From positions 30,724 to 94,723 of the forward strand of contig JAQSWN010000013.1 of assembly GCA_029266615.1 (NCBI GenBank): a stretch of 64,000 nucleotides of DNA, read 5' to 3'. Below the pieces are notes generated by a model. It had not been told where the DNA came from and did not search any database. It saw only the letters and a list, made by a program, of their open reading frames with translations. Shown here piece after piece: positions 52,914-62,580 of this stretch (the stretch's first letter is position 1; each line of letters opens with the position of its first letter). Source of the stretch: Polyangiaceae bacterium (GTDB lineage: Bacteria; Myxococcota_A; Polyangia; Polyangiales; Polyangiaceae). The position numbers were made by a program, and so were the translations under genes.

Positions 52914-53344
52914 ACGCTCTCCTCCGAGGACGCGGACTACTCCAACTCGAGAGCGCGGACAATACGCGTGACCGGACTTACTTGTACGGTAAGAGCCCTG
53001 CCAAGCTTCAGAGTCTCGCGCTTTTGCGCGCGCCGGCTCAAGAGCTTGTACCAATAGCTCATTCACCAGGTCTGCGATCGGGACGCATCCTCAACTCCCG
53101 ATCACCCGTTCGTCCCTTCCTGCCCAATCAGCTCGGCTGGCCCCGAGCTCGTCCGACCTCCGCAGGCATCGCTCCCCCGACCCAAGTCGCGGCTCGGGGC
53201 CCCCCGCCGAGCAAACAGTTCCCAGCGAGGCGTTCCTGCGGGACCGTCGCGTTAACGACCACCACTTTCGGCTAGGTCAGTACATCGCAGCGGGTACTGG
53301 AGTTACACAACCCGAGGCACGTTGCAGCAAGACGCGCGCTTTGG
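52914..53344. other. Intergenic region between GH10 and SDR genes
   Basis: This 431-nt region holds the divergent promoters. Apart from short GC-rich repeats and the GGAGGAG ribosome-binding site of the GH10 gene at its left end, I see no gene, tRNA or convincing structured RNA. Confidence 0.4.
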
Positions 53345-54904
53345 ATGCGGGCGTCGGTTGGTAGACCTTTTGCAAGTAACTCCGGCGTGGAAGTTCTAGT
53401 CACGGGCGGTAACGGAGTTCTCGGTTCGCCAACGGTGGTCGCCCTGTTGGCACGTGGCCATCGGGTCCGTATCTACTCTCGGCACGCGTCGGAGACGGCG
53501 CCGCAATGGCCTTCCGAGGTGAGCTGTCACGACGGTGACATCAACGACGCAGAAGCGCTCCGACGCGCCATGCAGGGCTGTGAAGCGGTAATTCATTCTG
53601 CCGGCATCATCAGTGAGACGGCGTCCAGCACGTTCGAAAGCGTGAATGTCGGCGGTACGCGCGCCATCATCGCCGCCGCAGAGGCGGCTGGCGTCCGCCG
53701 CTTGATCTATATCTCCTCGCTTGGCGCGGAGCGTGGAGAGTCGGCCTATCATGCGTCCAAACGCGAAGCAGAGGCCGCGACCCATCGGTTTTCGCGCGAA
53801 TGGGTCGTGCTCCGACCCGGAAATGTCTACGGACCCGGGGACCAAGTCATCTCGATTTTGCTCAAGATGGTGCGCGTAGTCTCCATGGTCCCCGGGATCG
53901 ACGGCGGAGACCACCCGTTCCAGCCGATTTGGGTGGAAGACCTCGGCAAGGCGATGGCCGAGTCGGTCACGCTCGCAGGTTTGGAGGGAAGAACGTTGGA
54001 GCTCGCGGGGCCTGACCGAACGAGCTTGAACGACCTGGCACAGCGGCTCGGCACCTTGACGGGGCGGGCGGCTCCCTCCGTGCCGATGCCCGGCTTCCTC
54101 GCTGTGCTCGGCGCTCGCGCCCTGACCGCGATCGGCATCGGTGCGCCGCTCGATGGAGGGCAGATTCAGATGATGAAGGAGGGTAACCTCCTCGCGCCCG
54201 GGCAAAACGCTCTGGAGCCGGTCTTCGGCATCACGCCCACCTCTTTGGACGTCGGACTGAAGCGCCTGGCAGACGACACGCCCGAGCAAACCATGGACGA
54301 GGGCGTTGGCTCGCTCGTGCGCCGGCACGTTTGGGTCGATATTGTCGACAGCAAGCTGAGCAGCGAGGCGCTGTTCGAGCGGTTCTGCGCTCGCTTCGGC
54401 GAGATGACTCCCTGGCACGTCGGCGTCGGGGTCGAGCCGGGCTCGGACGTACAAGTGCGCTACGGAGTCACCTTGACCATGAGCTTGCCGCTCCGCGGCC
54501 ACGTTCAGGTGCGTGTCGTAGAGCTCACGGCTACCTGCCTCACCCTCGCTACTCTTCAGGGGCACGCGCTCGCCGGTGTGGTGCGTTTCCGTATGGAGCA
54601 GCTACCGTCCGGCCTTCGCTTTCACGTGGAGGTGCACGACCGACCCGCCTCGGTCGTCGACTGGCTGGCGATGTCCACCGCTGGCGGGGCCGTGCAGGTC
54701 GCGACCTGGCGCGCTACCGCCGACAAGCTGCTCGAAGAGAGCGGCGGGACTTCGCCAGACGGCGTGAAGAGCGAAAGCGAGGTCGTTCGCGGCGCCGAGC
54801 GCGAGCGCGTGGAAGCGTGGGCAAAGTCCCTCGTCGACTCGCGCCTGCGCAAGCTGCACGAGCAGGGGGTGTCCGAGGCTGACGCCGACGGCCAACGGGC
54901 TTGA
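53345..54904 (+). CDS. SDR-type NAD(P)-binding protein fused to a DUF1990-like domain
   Basis: Residues about 15-290 form an extended, NmrA/NDUFA9-like SDR: VLVTGGNGVLGSPTVVAL (NAD-binding GxxGxxG), AVIHSAGI, YISSLGAERGESAYHASK (atypical YxxxK) and WVVLRPGNVYGPGD. Residues about 320-440 resemble DUF1990 (TPWHVGVGVEPGSDVQVRYG, VRVVELTATCLTLATLQGHA). The last 60 residues are charged. The start is ATG 53345 or GTG 53387 (the latter beginning at EVLVTGG). The role is unclear: the SDR part may be a quinone or lipid epimerase/reductase. The chlorite dismutase gene lies 105 nt downstream on the same strand. Confidence 0.88.
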   Translation: MRASVGRPFASNSGVEVLVTGGNGVLGSPTVVALLARGHRVRIYSRHASETAPQWPSEVSCHDGDINDAEALRRAMQGCEAVIHSAGIISETASSTFESVNVGGTRAIIAAAEAAGVRRLIYISSLGAERGESAYHASKREAEAATHRFSREWVVLRPGNVYGPGDQVISILLKMVRVVSMVPGIDGGDHPFQPIWVEDLGKAMAESVTLAGLEGRTLELAGPDRTSLNDLAQRLGTLTGRAAPSVPMPGFLAVLGARALTAIGIGAPLDGGQIQMMKEGNLLAPGQNALEPVFGITPTSLDVGLKRLADDTPEQTMDEGVGSLVRRHVWVDIVDSKLSSEALFERFCARFGEMTPWHVGVGVEPGSDVQVRYGVTLTMSLPLRGHVQVRVVELTATCLTLATLQGHALAGVVRFRMEQLPSGLRFHVEVHDRPASVVDWLAMSTAGGAVQVATWRATADKLLEESGGTSPDGVKSESEVVRGAERERVEAWAKSLVDSRLRKLHEQGVSEADADGQRA

Positions 54905-55009
54905 GGCCCGCACCGGAAGTCGAAGCCGGGGCGTGTGACACTCGCTCGATATCCGCTCGAAACGGGAGCCGCGGTAGTTTCGTCATGAAGGAACTGACCG
55001 CGACGCCCC

Positions 55010-55561
55010 ATGTCTCGACCCTTGATGGTGACCTTCTCAGCCGGCTCCCACGGCTCGTGGCGCGTAGATGGCGTCACGTCCGTGATTGGACCGTCGCTGG
55101 CCCTGTCCGCCAGACTGCAGATCTGCGAAGACGAAAGTCCTCCGGCAACCGACGAAGCGGTCTGGCAGCTTCGCGGCACCGTGAGCAATCTGCGATACAC
55201 GAGTCTTTCTGACCGCTCGATGCTGCAAGCAAGTCAGGCCGGCCTTGGTCGTCGCGCCGCCACTCGTGCGGCTTTGATTCCCATCAAGAAGAACGAGGCA
55301 TGGTGGAACCTGGCGCAGGACGAACGAGCGGCCGTGTTCCACGAGGCTTCTCGGCACATCGAGATTGGGGCTCGCTACCTGCCAGCCGTCGCGAGGCGCC
55401 TTCACCATAGTCGCGACCTCGGAGAACCGTTCGACTTCTTGACTTGGTTCGAATACGCGCCGGAAGCCGCCAACGAGTTCGAAGAACTGGTAGCGGCCCT
55501 CCGAGCTACCGCCGAGTGGCAATATGTCGAACGCGAAGTGGACATCCGACTAAGCCGTTAA
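55010..55561 (+). CDS. cld: Chlorite dismutase, clade 2 (short form)
   Basis: The 183-aa length and sequence match clade-2 chlorite dismutases such as those of Nitrobacter and Cyanothece: TRAALIPIKKNEAWWNLAQD, ERAAVF, SRHIEIGARYLPAVARRLHH, RDLGEPFDFLTWFEYAP, and AEWQYVEREVDIRL. The proximal haem ligand is His116 (RHIEIG), and the distal Arg129 lies 13 residues later, as in H114/R127 of the known enzymes. The Arg distinguishes it from HemQ-type relatives. It converts chlorite to chloride and O2, or serves in detoxification. Convergent with the methyltransferase-like gene. Confidence 0.88.
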   Translation: MSRPLMVTFSAGSHGSWRVDGVTSVIGPSLALSARLQICEDESPPATDEAVWQLRGTVSNLRYTSLSDRSMLQASQAGLGRRAATRAALIPIKKNEAWWNLAQDERAAVFHEASRHIEIGARYLPAVARRLHHSRDLGEPFDFLTWFEYAPEAANEFEELVAALRATAEWQYVEREVDIRLSR

Positions 55562-55578
55562 ATGCGGCTTTCGCCGCC

Positions 55579-56397
55579 CTACGCGTGACGCACGGCTTCC
55601 AACGCGTACACCAGGTACGACTGGCTGCCGACGTCCCAAATCCAGGCGTCCTTCAGCTCCGGGCGCGAAAACTCCGCGCTCGTGAGCAAGCTGGCGACGA
55701 GCTCGGGGTCCGTTCCAGGGAACGCCGCGCCCTGTGCGGCCAGGTGGAGGATGGCGTTGAGGGCGCCGCGCGCCTGCGCTTCTTCGCGGATGGGATAGCG
55801 GCTCGTGATGCAGTCCGACGTCACGAGCACGGCTGCCCCAGGCTTGGTCAGCGCGGCCGCGAGCATGACATGCCCGGAGATGGCCGCGACTAGCGCGCTG
55901 TTGAGCGCGGGCACGATGCCGAAATAGTCGCGCAGATTGATGGCGACTTGGCTCAGCAGGCAACTGCTCAGCACCGTGTCGAACTGGCCGCACGCGGTCG
56001 CCACCGCGCTCAGCTTCGTCCACGCCGCGAGCTGCGCCTCGAGAGGTTCCGGGGGCGCGGCCTTCCAGGCTTCCAGGAACGAAGCCACGCCAGTCAAATC
56101 GCAGGTGTGTAGGTGGCAGGCGCGCTTCACGTCGTCGTTTTGACGGCGCCAAGCGCCGTCCAGCGCCTCCTCGTCCAGATCGAATAAGTGGAGCTCTCGA
56201 AACGACGCCGCGAGCGTGGAAAGCTCTAGGTCATTGCAATTGCCCGCGCCGAGCACCGCTAGTCGCTCGCCACGACGGTCCCCCATCAGCGCCATTTGCC
56301 GCGCGCGGTGGGCGGCGTAAGCGCTGTAGCCGCCGCGGGTGCTCTCGTTGCGGTCGCGCTCTCGCTCGAGCAAAAAATGCGGGATAGACGCGGTCAT
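55579..56397 (-). CDS. SAM-dependent methyltransferase-like protein
   Basis: ATG 56397 gives 272 aa. A Rossmann methyltransferase core can be seen: RLAVLGAGNCNDLELSTLAA (GxGxxNDL motif I), ELHLFDLDEEALDGAW (acidic end of strand 2), and FDTVLSSCLLSQVAIN (motif IV). The C-terminal half holds AVLVTSDCITSRYPI. No homologue of known function is recognised. An upstream extension of 41 residues lacks coding character and overlaps no gene. It converges with the chlorite dismutase gene. Confidence 0.85.
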   Translation of the reverse strand: MTASIPHFLLERERDRNESTRGGYSAYAAHRARQMALMGDRRGERLAVLGAGNCNDLELSTLAASFRELHLFDLDEEALDGAWRRQNDDVKRACHLHTCDLTGVASFLEAWKAAPPEPLEAQLAAWTKLSAVATACGQFDTVLSSCLLSQVAINLRDYFGIVPALNSALVAAISGHVMLAAALTKPGAAVLVTSDCITSRYPIREEAQARGALNAILHLAAQGAAFPGTDPELVASLLTSAEFSRPELKDAWIWDVGSQSYLVYALEAVRHA

Positions 56398-56716
56398 TGT
56401 GGGCCTCGGAGGCGCAGCTTGGAACGAGCGCGTGCGCACGTGAGCGCTGCGCCGAGCCAGAAGCTCGCACACACGCTTGCGAGCTGCACGCAGCGGTTGC
56501 GACTTGGATGGCTCGCGCATTCGAGGTCTCGGCGGGCGTGCTCGATGACTTGGATGCTTCGCGCACTCCGGTGCTTCGCGTCACCATCGTCGGATCGGGT
56601 GACGCTGCCTTCGCCTGGCAATCTGCTCGCGACGCGTATATAGCGGCCGCTCGGGATTGCGCCCCGACGCGGCGACTCGGCGTCGCGAAGGGACGCGCAC
56701 GTCGAGAGTTGCCCCC

Positions 56717-58444
56717 ATGAGACAATCGCTTCTGCTCTGTTCGTCGATGCTCGCTTACCTCGCGCTCGCACCGTCGGCGCGCGCAGCCACTTGGTACGTC
56801 TCCCCCACCGGTACGGGGACGAGCGCAGCCGCTTGCTCCACGCGCGCGACGCCGTGCGCGCTCGGCAGCGCGGCGAACAGCGCGGCCGCCGGCGACACCG
56901 TGATTCTGATGGACGGCGTCTACAAGAGCTCGCTCTACGTCAACGGCACCGGTACCGCCGACGCCTGGCTCACGTTCAAGGCGGACGAATGTGCGACGCC
57001 GATCATCGAGGGCACCGGCCCCGCCCCGACCGCGGACGACCAGTCCAGCGGCGTCGGCTCCACCGTCGCGGAATACGTGAAATTTCAGGGCTTGGTCGTT
57101 CGCGGCTTCAACATCGGCTTCGGCAATGGCTGGGCCGGCGGCGTGGACGAGGACACGCTCTCCAACGGCCACTGGGACATCGAGCACTGCATCTCCTACT
57201 CCAATGGCCGAACCGGCTTCACCTTCTTCAGCGCGGAAGGCTTCAGTCTCAAAAATTCGATCTCCGCCCACAACGGCAGCAGCCAGATGCACTCCTGGTC
57301 GAGCGGGGTGACTTTGTTCGAGGCTTCCGGCGCAAGCAACCGCGTGGAAGGCACGATCTCCTTCGAGAACACGGACGCAGAGCGCAACACGGACGGCAGC
57401 GGCTTCATCGTCGACGAAGAGTCGAACGGCGCGACGTTCGTCAACAACATCGCCTTCGGTAATGCCGGTTCGTGCTTCCGCCTCACGCGCAGCACCGGCA
57501 CCAAGTTCATCAACAACACCTGCTACCACAACTCTCAGTTCGGCTCGCGCGCGACCGGGCCGACCAACCCGGGTGAGATTTACTTCACGAACGGCGGCGT
57601 CACGATCCAGGGCGTCACCTTCATGAACAACGTGATCGTCGGCACCGGCCAAGCCCCGGCCGGCTCCACGCCGATTCAAAATCAACCAACCGCCGGTTGG
57701 AGCAACAACGTGGTCACGACCGGCGCGGTCACCCACTTCGTGGATCCCGAAGGCACGAATCCGAACTTCTCCCTCGCGGCGGGTGCCACGGATCTGATCG
57801 GCAAGGGCATGACGGGAGCGGGCGCGCCGACCGACGACATCGGTTTCGACCCCAAATGTCTCGTGAAACGAGCCCCGGTCATGATCGGCGCGGTCGCGGC
57901 CGAGAGCTGGTGGAAGTTCGATATCGACGTCGACTACATCAAGAGTATCGGTGGCGTTGCCAAGTGCTATAGCCGCGCGGCTCGCTCGGGAACGCCGGAC
58001 ATCGGCGCCTACAAGGCCGGCGCGATCGCGACCGCGATGCCCGGGGCGTGTGTGCCTCCCGTGGATCCCGGAGGAGGCACGGGAGGGGGCGCTGCCGGCG
58101 GCGCTGCCGGCAGTGGTAGCGGAGTCGCGGGCGCGGCGGCAGGCGGAGCCGGTAGCGTTGGTGGCGCGGGCGTGGCGGGCGGTCCGGGTTCCGTTGCCGG
58201 CAGCGCTACCGGTGGCGGCGTGAGCGGTGGCGGCGCGCCCGTAGATGGAGGCGGCACCGTCGGCACTGGCACCGCCAACGCTCCGAACGGCGCTGGCGGC
58301 ACGACGCTTCCCGGTGACGGCGGCTGCGGTTGTCGTGTCGGCTCGCAGCCGCGGGGTGTCGAGTCGCTGCTCGCGCTCGGCATGCTGGGTCTGAGCGCGC
58401 TCAGCCTCGGGCGTCGTCGCCGCGCGCGCTGCGTCCACCGCTGA
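56717..58444 (+). CDS. Secreted parallel beta-helix protein with MYXO-CTERM sorting signal
   Basis: ATG 56717 starts a cleaved signal (ALAPSARA). The 575-aa protein has a pectate-lyase-like beta-helix at about 25-410, with YVSPTGTGTSAAACSTRATP, GDTVILMDGVYKSSLY, DIEHCISYSNGRTGFTFFSA, and NNIAFGNAGSCFRLT repeats typical of right-handed helices. A Gly/Ala/Thr tether (about 445-540) and a C-terminal CGCRV, hydrophobic helix and RRRRAR tail form a MYXO-CTERM tripartite signal. It is probably cell-surface anchored and binds or cuts polysaccharide; the lyase catalytic residues cannot be assigned. It lies 168 nt before the GH3 gene. Confidence 0.9.
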   Translation: MRQSLLLCSSMLAYLALAPSARAATWYVSPTGTGTSAAACSTRATPCALGSAANSAAAGDTVILMDGVYKSSLYVNGTGTADAWLTFKADECATPIIEGTGPAPTADDQSSGVGSTVAEYVKFQGLVVRGFNIGFGNGWAGGVDEDTLSNGHWDIEHCISYSNGRTGFTFFSAEGFSLKNSISAHNGSSQMHSWSSGVTLFEASGASNRVEGTISFENTDAERNTDGSGFIVDEESNGATFVNNIAFGNAGSCFRLTRSTGTKFINNTCYHNSQFGSRATGPTNPGEIYFTNGGVTIQGVTFMNNVIVGTGQAPAGSTPIQNQPTAGWSNNVVTTGAVTHFVDPEGTNPNFSLAAGATDLIGKGMTGAGAPTDDIGFDPKCLVKRAPVMIGAVAAESWWKFDIDVDYIKSIGGVAKCYSRAARSGTPDIGAYKAGAIATAMPGACVPPVDPGGGTGGGAAGGAAGSGSGVAGAAAGGAGSVGGAGVAGGPGSVAGSATGGGVSGGGAPVDGGGTVGTGTANAPNGAGGTTLPGDGGCGCRVGSQPRGVESLLALGMLGLSALSLGRRRRARCVHR

Positions 58445-58612
58445 GCCGACTGTGTCGACCTTCCACAGCGGTTTGACGCGGTGAGGCGAAGCGGGTCCAG
58501 CGCGGATTTTACATCCGAAGCCTGATCAGAATTTGGCCGCCCGGGAATTCAACTCCCGCAGCGTCGCGATCTCGGCGCCGCAGCGCTCTCACGAGCTCAA
58601 GGAGTTGGGTTA

Positions 58613-61072
58613 ATGCATTTCCGTCCCCGTCTCGTTGCCTTCGCACTGGCCAGTGGAGCCACGGCTGGCGTGTTGGTGTCCGCCTGTAGTCATCCGGCCG
58701 CGCCCGGTCCTGGAACTGGTACCGGAACCAGCGGAAGCAACACGGGAAACGGGGGAACGGGCGCGCAGAACACGGGTGGAGCCGCGCCCGCCGCAGGCAC
58801 TAGCGCTGGCGGCATCGCGGGCAGCGGCGGCAGCGAGGTCGTGCTCGGCGGCTCGAGCAGCATGGGCGGGAACCCTCCCGCCATGGCGTGCGCAGACGCC
58901 GTGTACATGGATCCCTACACGCCCGGCTACACGGCGCCGGCGGATCCCATGGTGCAGACGGTTCTGAACGGCATGTCGCTGCAGCAGAAGGCCGCACAAA
59001 TGCAGGGAACGCCGCCCGGAACTGCGTCTTCCAAGAACTACGACGACATTCAGCGTAGCCCGGACGACACGACCGCCAACATTCGCGGTTATCAATACCG
59101 GGACGCAGGCCGCGGCCTGAACCTGGACGCTCGGCAAGAGGGCCGACCGTACATGAACAACTACAGCACCGCGTTCCCGTCCGCTTCCGCGCGCGGCGCA
59201 TCCTTCGATCTGGACCTGGAGTATCGCCTCGGCGCGGCGATGGGCGACGAAACCACGGCGTCGCAAAACACGATGCTGCTCGCGCCCTGCATGAACATCC
59301 TTCGTCACCCGTATTGGGGCCGCTCGCAGGAAACGTACGGCGAGGACGTGTACCACCTCGGCCGCATGTCCTCGGCCATGACCGCGGGCATTCAGCAGTA
59401 CATCGCCGCGTGCGCCAAGCACTACGCGGGCAACAACATCGAGAACGGGCGCGCCAACAACAACGCGCAAATGGACGAGCAAACGCTGCGCGAGATTTAC
59501 GGGCGCCACTTCGAAATGGTCGTCAAAGACGGCGGCGTTTCGTGCGTCATGGCGTCGTACAACTCGGTAAACGGCATCAAAGCCACGCAAAACAAGCACC
59601 TGCTGACGGACATTCTCCGCAACGACTTCGGCTTCCGCGGCGTCGTGCTCTCGGATTGGTGGGCGATGCCGGGCGACCAGAACTTTCCGAGCGCGTCAGT
59701 GGCTCAGTCCAACGCCACCGGCGCCGTGAAGGCAGGCTTGGACATCGAGGTGCCTTGGATCCTGAATTTCGCGCAGCTGCAAGCCGCCGTCACCGCGGGT
59801 GACTTGACTCAGGCGGACATCAACGCTTCGGCCGCGCGCATTCTGGAGCAGAAATTTCGCTTCAAGTCCGCCCTCCTCAATGGCCCGATCGGCTTGAAGA
59901 CGCCGACGTCTACGATGACGCAGGGCTCCATCACGAACAACATGGCCCACATCGATTTGGCGCGCGAAGCCGCCGTCAAGTCGATGGTCTTGCTGAAGAA
60001 CGACAACAACAACCTGCCGATCAAGACCGACGGCAGCATCAAGTCGATCGCCGTCGTCGGCCTCAAGGTGCCGTACACGCTGCAAAGCACCACGCCGTTG
60101 TCCGGCACCATCGACTTCGCGGTGGATCAGCCGATCGGCGACCGTGGCAGCAGCCGCGTCAATCCGGATCCGGCCCAGGTCGTGGGGCCCGCGGCGGGCA
60201 TCACTCAGGCCGCGATGAAGCACACCATCACGGTCACGAGCGGCAACACCGCGCAAGCCGCGGCGAACGCGGACTTCGTGGTGGTGATGGTCGGCCTTAC
60301 CCCGGGTGACGAAGGCGAGGAGTACGCGATCCCGGCCGGCGGTGACCGCGCGAGCCTCACGCTGCCGGCCCAGCAGGACATGCTGATTTCTGAGGTCGCG
60401 GCGCTCGGCAAGCCAATGGTCGTCGTCATTCAATCGGGCGGTATCGTGAACATGCCGTGGCTGGCGACCGTGCCTTCCGTGGTCATGGCCTTTTACCCCG
60501 GCATGCGCGGTGGGCAGGCGCTCGGCCAGCTGCTGTTCGGCGAAGCGAACTTCGGTGGCCGCCTGCCCGTGGCTTGGCCGAACGAGGCGGACCTCCCTCC
60601 GTTCAAGGACACGGCGACGACCACGACGATGGACTACTTCTTGGGGTACCGCTACCTCGACAAGAACAACAAGACGCCCATCTACCCCTTCGGGCACGGC
60701 CTCAGCTACACGAACTTCACGTTCTCCAACCTGAACATCCCTTGCACGGACGTAACGAAGAACGGCGTCGTCAACGTCACGGTGGACATTCAGAACAACA
60801 CCGCGGTCGCGGGGGACACGACCGCGTTCCTGTTCGTCTCTTACCCGGGGACGACCGCGCGCCGCTCGGTGAAGGAGCTCAAGGGCTTCTACCGCGTGTC
60901 GCTCGAAGGCAATCAGGGCAAGCGCGTCACGATTCCGCTGCGAATCTCGGACCTCAAGTATTGGAAGGGTGATGCCACGGGCGCCTGGGAGGTCGAAACC
61001 GGGAACGTGAACATCATGGTCGGGCCGGACGCCGGTCACCTGGAGCTGATGGGCACGCTGCCCGTCAAGTGA
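58613..61072 (+). CDS. GH3 family beta-glucosidase/beta-xylosidase lipoprotein
   Basis: The 819-aa protein starts at an ATG with AAGGAG upstream, has lipobox VSAC (Cys25) and a Gly/Thr/Ser tether. The GH3 N-terminal TIM barrel shows CAKHYAGNN and the nucleophile Asp348 in GVVLSDWW, followed by the GH3 C-terminal sandwich (NNLPIKTDGSIKSIAVVG, VVVMVGLTPGDEGE) and a fibronectin type III-like domain (ELKGFYRV, RISDLKYW). It removes terminal glucose or xylose units from oligosaccharides. First gene of the GH3-OMP-GH10 operon; the next gene overlaps its stop. Confidence 0.95.
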   Translation: MHFRPRLVAFALASGATAGVLVSACSHPAAPGPGTGTGTSGSNTGNGGTGAQNTGGAAPAAGTSAGGIAGSGGSEVVLGGSSSMGGNPPAMACADAVYMDPYTPGYTAPADPMVQTVLNGMSLQQKAAQMQGTPPGTASSKNYDDIQRSPDDTTANIRGYQYRDAGRGLNLDARQEGRPYMNNYSTAFPSASARGASFDLDLEYRLGAAMGDETTASQNTMLLAPCMNILRHPYWGRSQETYGEDVYHLGRMSSAMTAGIQQYIAACAKHYAGNNIENGRANNNAQMDEQTLREIYGRHFEMVVKDGGVSCVMASYNSVNGIKATQNKHLLTDILRNDFGFRGVVLSDWWAMPGDQNFPSASVAQSNATGAVKAGLDIEVPWILNFAQLQAAVTAGDLTQADINASAARILEQKFRFKSALLNGPIGLKTPTSTMTQGSITNNMAHIDLAREAAVKSMVLLKNDNNNLPIKTDGSIKSIAVVGLKVPYTLQSTTPLSGTIDFAVDQPIGDRGSSRVNPDPAQVVGPAAGITQAAMKHTITVTSGNTAQAAANADFVVVMVGLTPGDEGEEYAIPAGGDRASLTLPAQQDMLISEVAALGKPMVVVIQSGGIVNMPWLATVPSVVMAFYPGMRGGQALGQLLFGEANFGGRLPVAWPNEADLPPFKDTATTTTMDYFLGYRYLDKNNKTPIYPFGHGLSYTNFTFSNLNIPCTDVTKNGVVNVTVDIQNNTAVAGDTTAFLFVSYPGTTARRSVKELKGFYRVSLEGNQGKRVTIPLRISDLKYWKGDATGAWEVETGNVNIMVGPDAGHLELMGTLPVK

Positions 61073-62520
61073 GCCCCGAGCCCTCGAAGCCCAACGCCAT
61101 GATTCTTAGACGCTACACGTGTGTTCGCGCGGTGATGCTTTGCGCGACCTTGAGCTCAGCTGCGCTGGCCCAACAACCTCAAGCCGGCAAGACGGACGAA
61201 GTCGACCCGACGACGGAAGAAGCGCAGCCGTCGGTAGAGCCAGCGGCGGAGCCAGCCACGGCCGCTCCGCCGCCAAGAGAGCCGGCAGCGGACAAGCCCG
61301 CGCCGAGCCAAGCCCCTGTGCTCGCCGCACCTGCGGTAGCGGTGGAAGTGCTCCCCGGTGACGCCTACCCGGCGCCGCGCGTCCGCGGTCTCCGCGGGGG
61401 CTCGTTGTGGATGAACATGCACGGTCACCAGTGGCCGTACATGCCGTCCACCGTCGGGGGGCCCGCGACCCGCGTCGGTTTCTCCGGCAACGCGTGGGTA
61501 GATACGAGCTACCGCGCCGTGAAGTCAGGCATCCCGGATACGGATCCGAACGTTCACGAGTGGCGCCAGCAAGCGCGCATGGTGCTCCGCTTCACGCCGA
61601 CTTACGACGTCGGCAATCGCTGGTTCGTCCAGGGCCAGGGGGAGCTCGCGCTGATCGGAGCCGCCCCCGCGGGCCTGAACGACGCCATCAACGCCGACGA
61701 CCTCTACGTGCGCGTTGGCAAGTGGAACACGCTGGACCTCACGGTCGGTCGCTTCCAGGGCTGGGAAATCATGCACCTCGGAATGGGCTTGGACTTGTTC
61801 ACGGTGGAGCGCCAAGGCGCGTTCACCCAGAACAACACGCCCGTAGACCTCTACGGTGTCACTGACCTGTGGGACCGCACCACCGGCCCGGGGAAGGCAG
61901 CGTTTCACTACTATGCCACGGACTTTTTACGCTTCGAGCTGCTCGGTTTGGTGGGCGCCGCGACTCGCAATCAGCTCGGTACACGCCCGGTCGCAATTCT
62001 GGATCTGGGCTGGCTCAAGCTCAAGGTAGGCGGCGAGTACGAGCGGCAGACGCCGGGGCAACAGTCTGCGGACTTGAAGGGAAGCGTGACGAAGCGCGGC
62101 CTCGGTGCCGCGCTCCAGTTCGTGTTCGACCCCTACGTGGAGTTCGGCGTGAACGCCGCGCAGCAGCTGGTTGACACCAACAACAACCAGGGGGTCGTCG
62201 ACACCGGCCAGAGCACCACACGCACCAGCTTCGGCGGCTTCGCCAACGGCCGCGTCGTCGACTCGCTGCTCGTCGGGGCTGGCGCGTATTACACGCACGA
62301 GCACAACTTGAACGTGAACGCCGTCACCGGCGAGAACGACGTTCGTAAGCAGACGCAGCTGTATGGCGCCGTGCAGTACACGTTCTGGGACCGGTTCTAC
62401 ACGAAGTTCGTGTTCGCCTACGCGGACGCGGAGTGGAGCCCGCTCAGCAACCCACCGCCGGTCGCGGCGTTCCACAACAAGAGCATGAGCGGGCGCCTGA
62501 GGTTGATGTACCTGTTCTGA
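61069..62520 (+). CDS. Outer membrane beta-barrel protein (porin-like)
   Basis: The GTG start overlaps the GH3 stop (GTGA); an ATG at 61099 gives the better signal-peptide start (MILRRYTCVRAVML). After a Pro/Ala/Glu-rich region (about 40-110) the sequence becomes an alternating amphipathic barrel (DLTVGRFQGWEIMHLG, FLRFELLGLVGAATR, YTFWDRFYTKFVFAYAD) and ends LRLMYLF, the aromatic end typical of outer membrane proteins. In the operon between GH3 and GH10 it could pass oligosaccharides, replacing a SusC-type receptor. No specific transporter family is certain. Confidence 0.87.
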   Translation: MSPEPSKPNAMILRRYTCVRAVMLCATLSSAALAQQPQAGKTDEVDPTTEEAQPSVEPAAEPATAAPPPREPAADKPAPSQAPVLAAPAVAVEVLPGDAYPAPRVRGLRGGSLWMNMHGHQWPYMPSTVGGPATRVGFSGNAWVDTSYRAVKSGIPDTDPNVHEWRQQARMVLRFTPTYDVGNRWFVQGQGELALIGAAPAGLNDAINADDLYVRVGKWNTLDLTVGRFQGWEIMHLGMGLDLFTVERQGAFTQNNTPVDLYGVTDLWDRTTGPGKAAFHYYATDFLRFELLGLVGAATRNQLGTRPVAILDLGWLKLKVGGEYERQTPGQQSADLKGSVTKRGLGAALQFVFDPYVEFGVNAAQQLVDTNNNQGVVDTGQSTTRTSFGGFANGRVVDSLLVGAGAYYTHEHNLNVNAVTGENDVRKQTQLYGAVQYTFWDRFYTKFVFAYADAEWSPLSNPPPVAAFHNKSMSGRLRLMYLF

Positions 62521-62580
62521 GGCCGACAGGTACCGACCGCGTTCGGCGGCGGCGGCCTCGCCGTTCGAGGGAGGATTCTG

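Noticed and set aside
52914..53344. Looked for a tRNA or structured RNA in the long gap before the SDR gene.
   Set aside because: No cloverleaf-compatible T-loop or anticodon stem was found.
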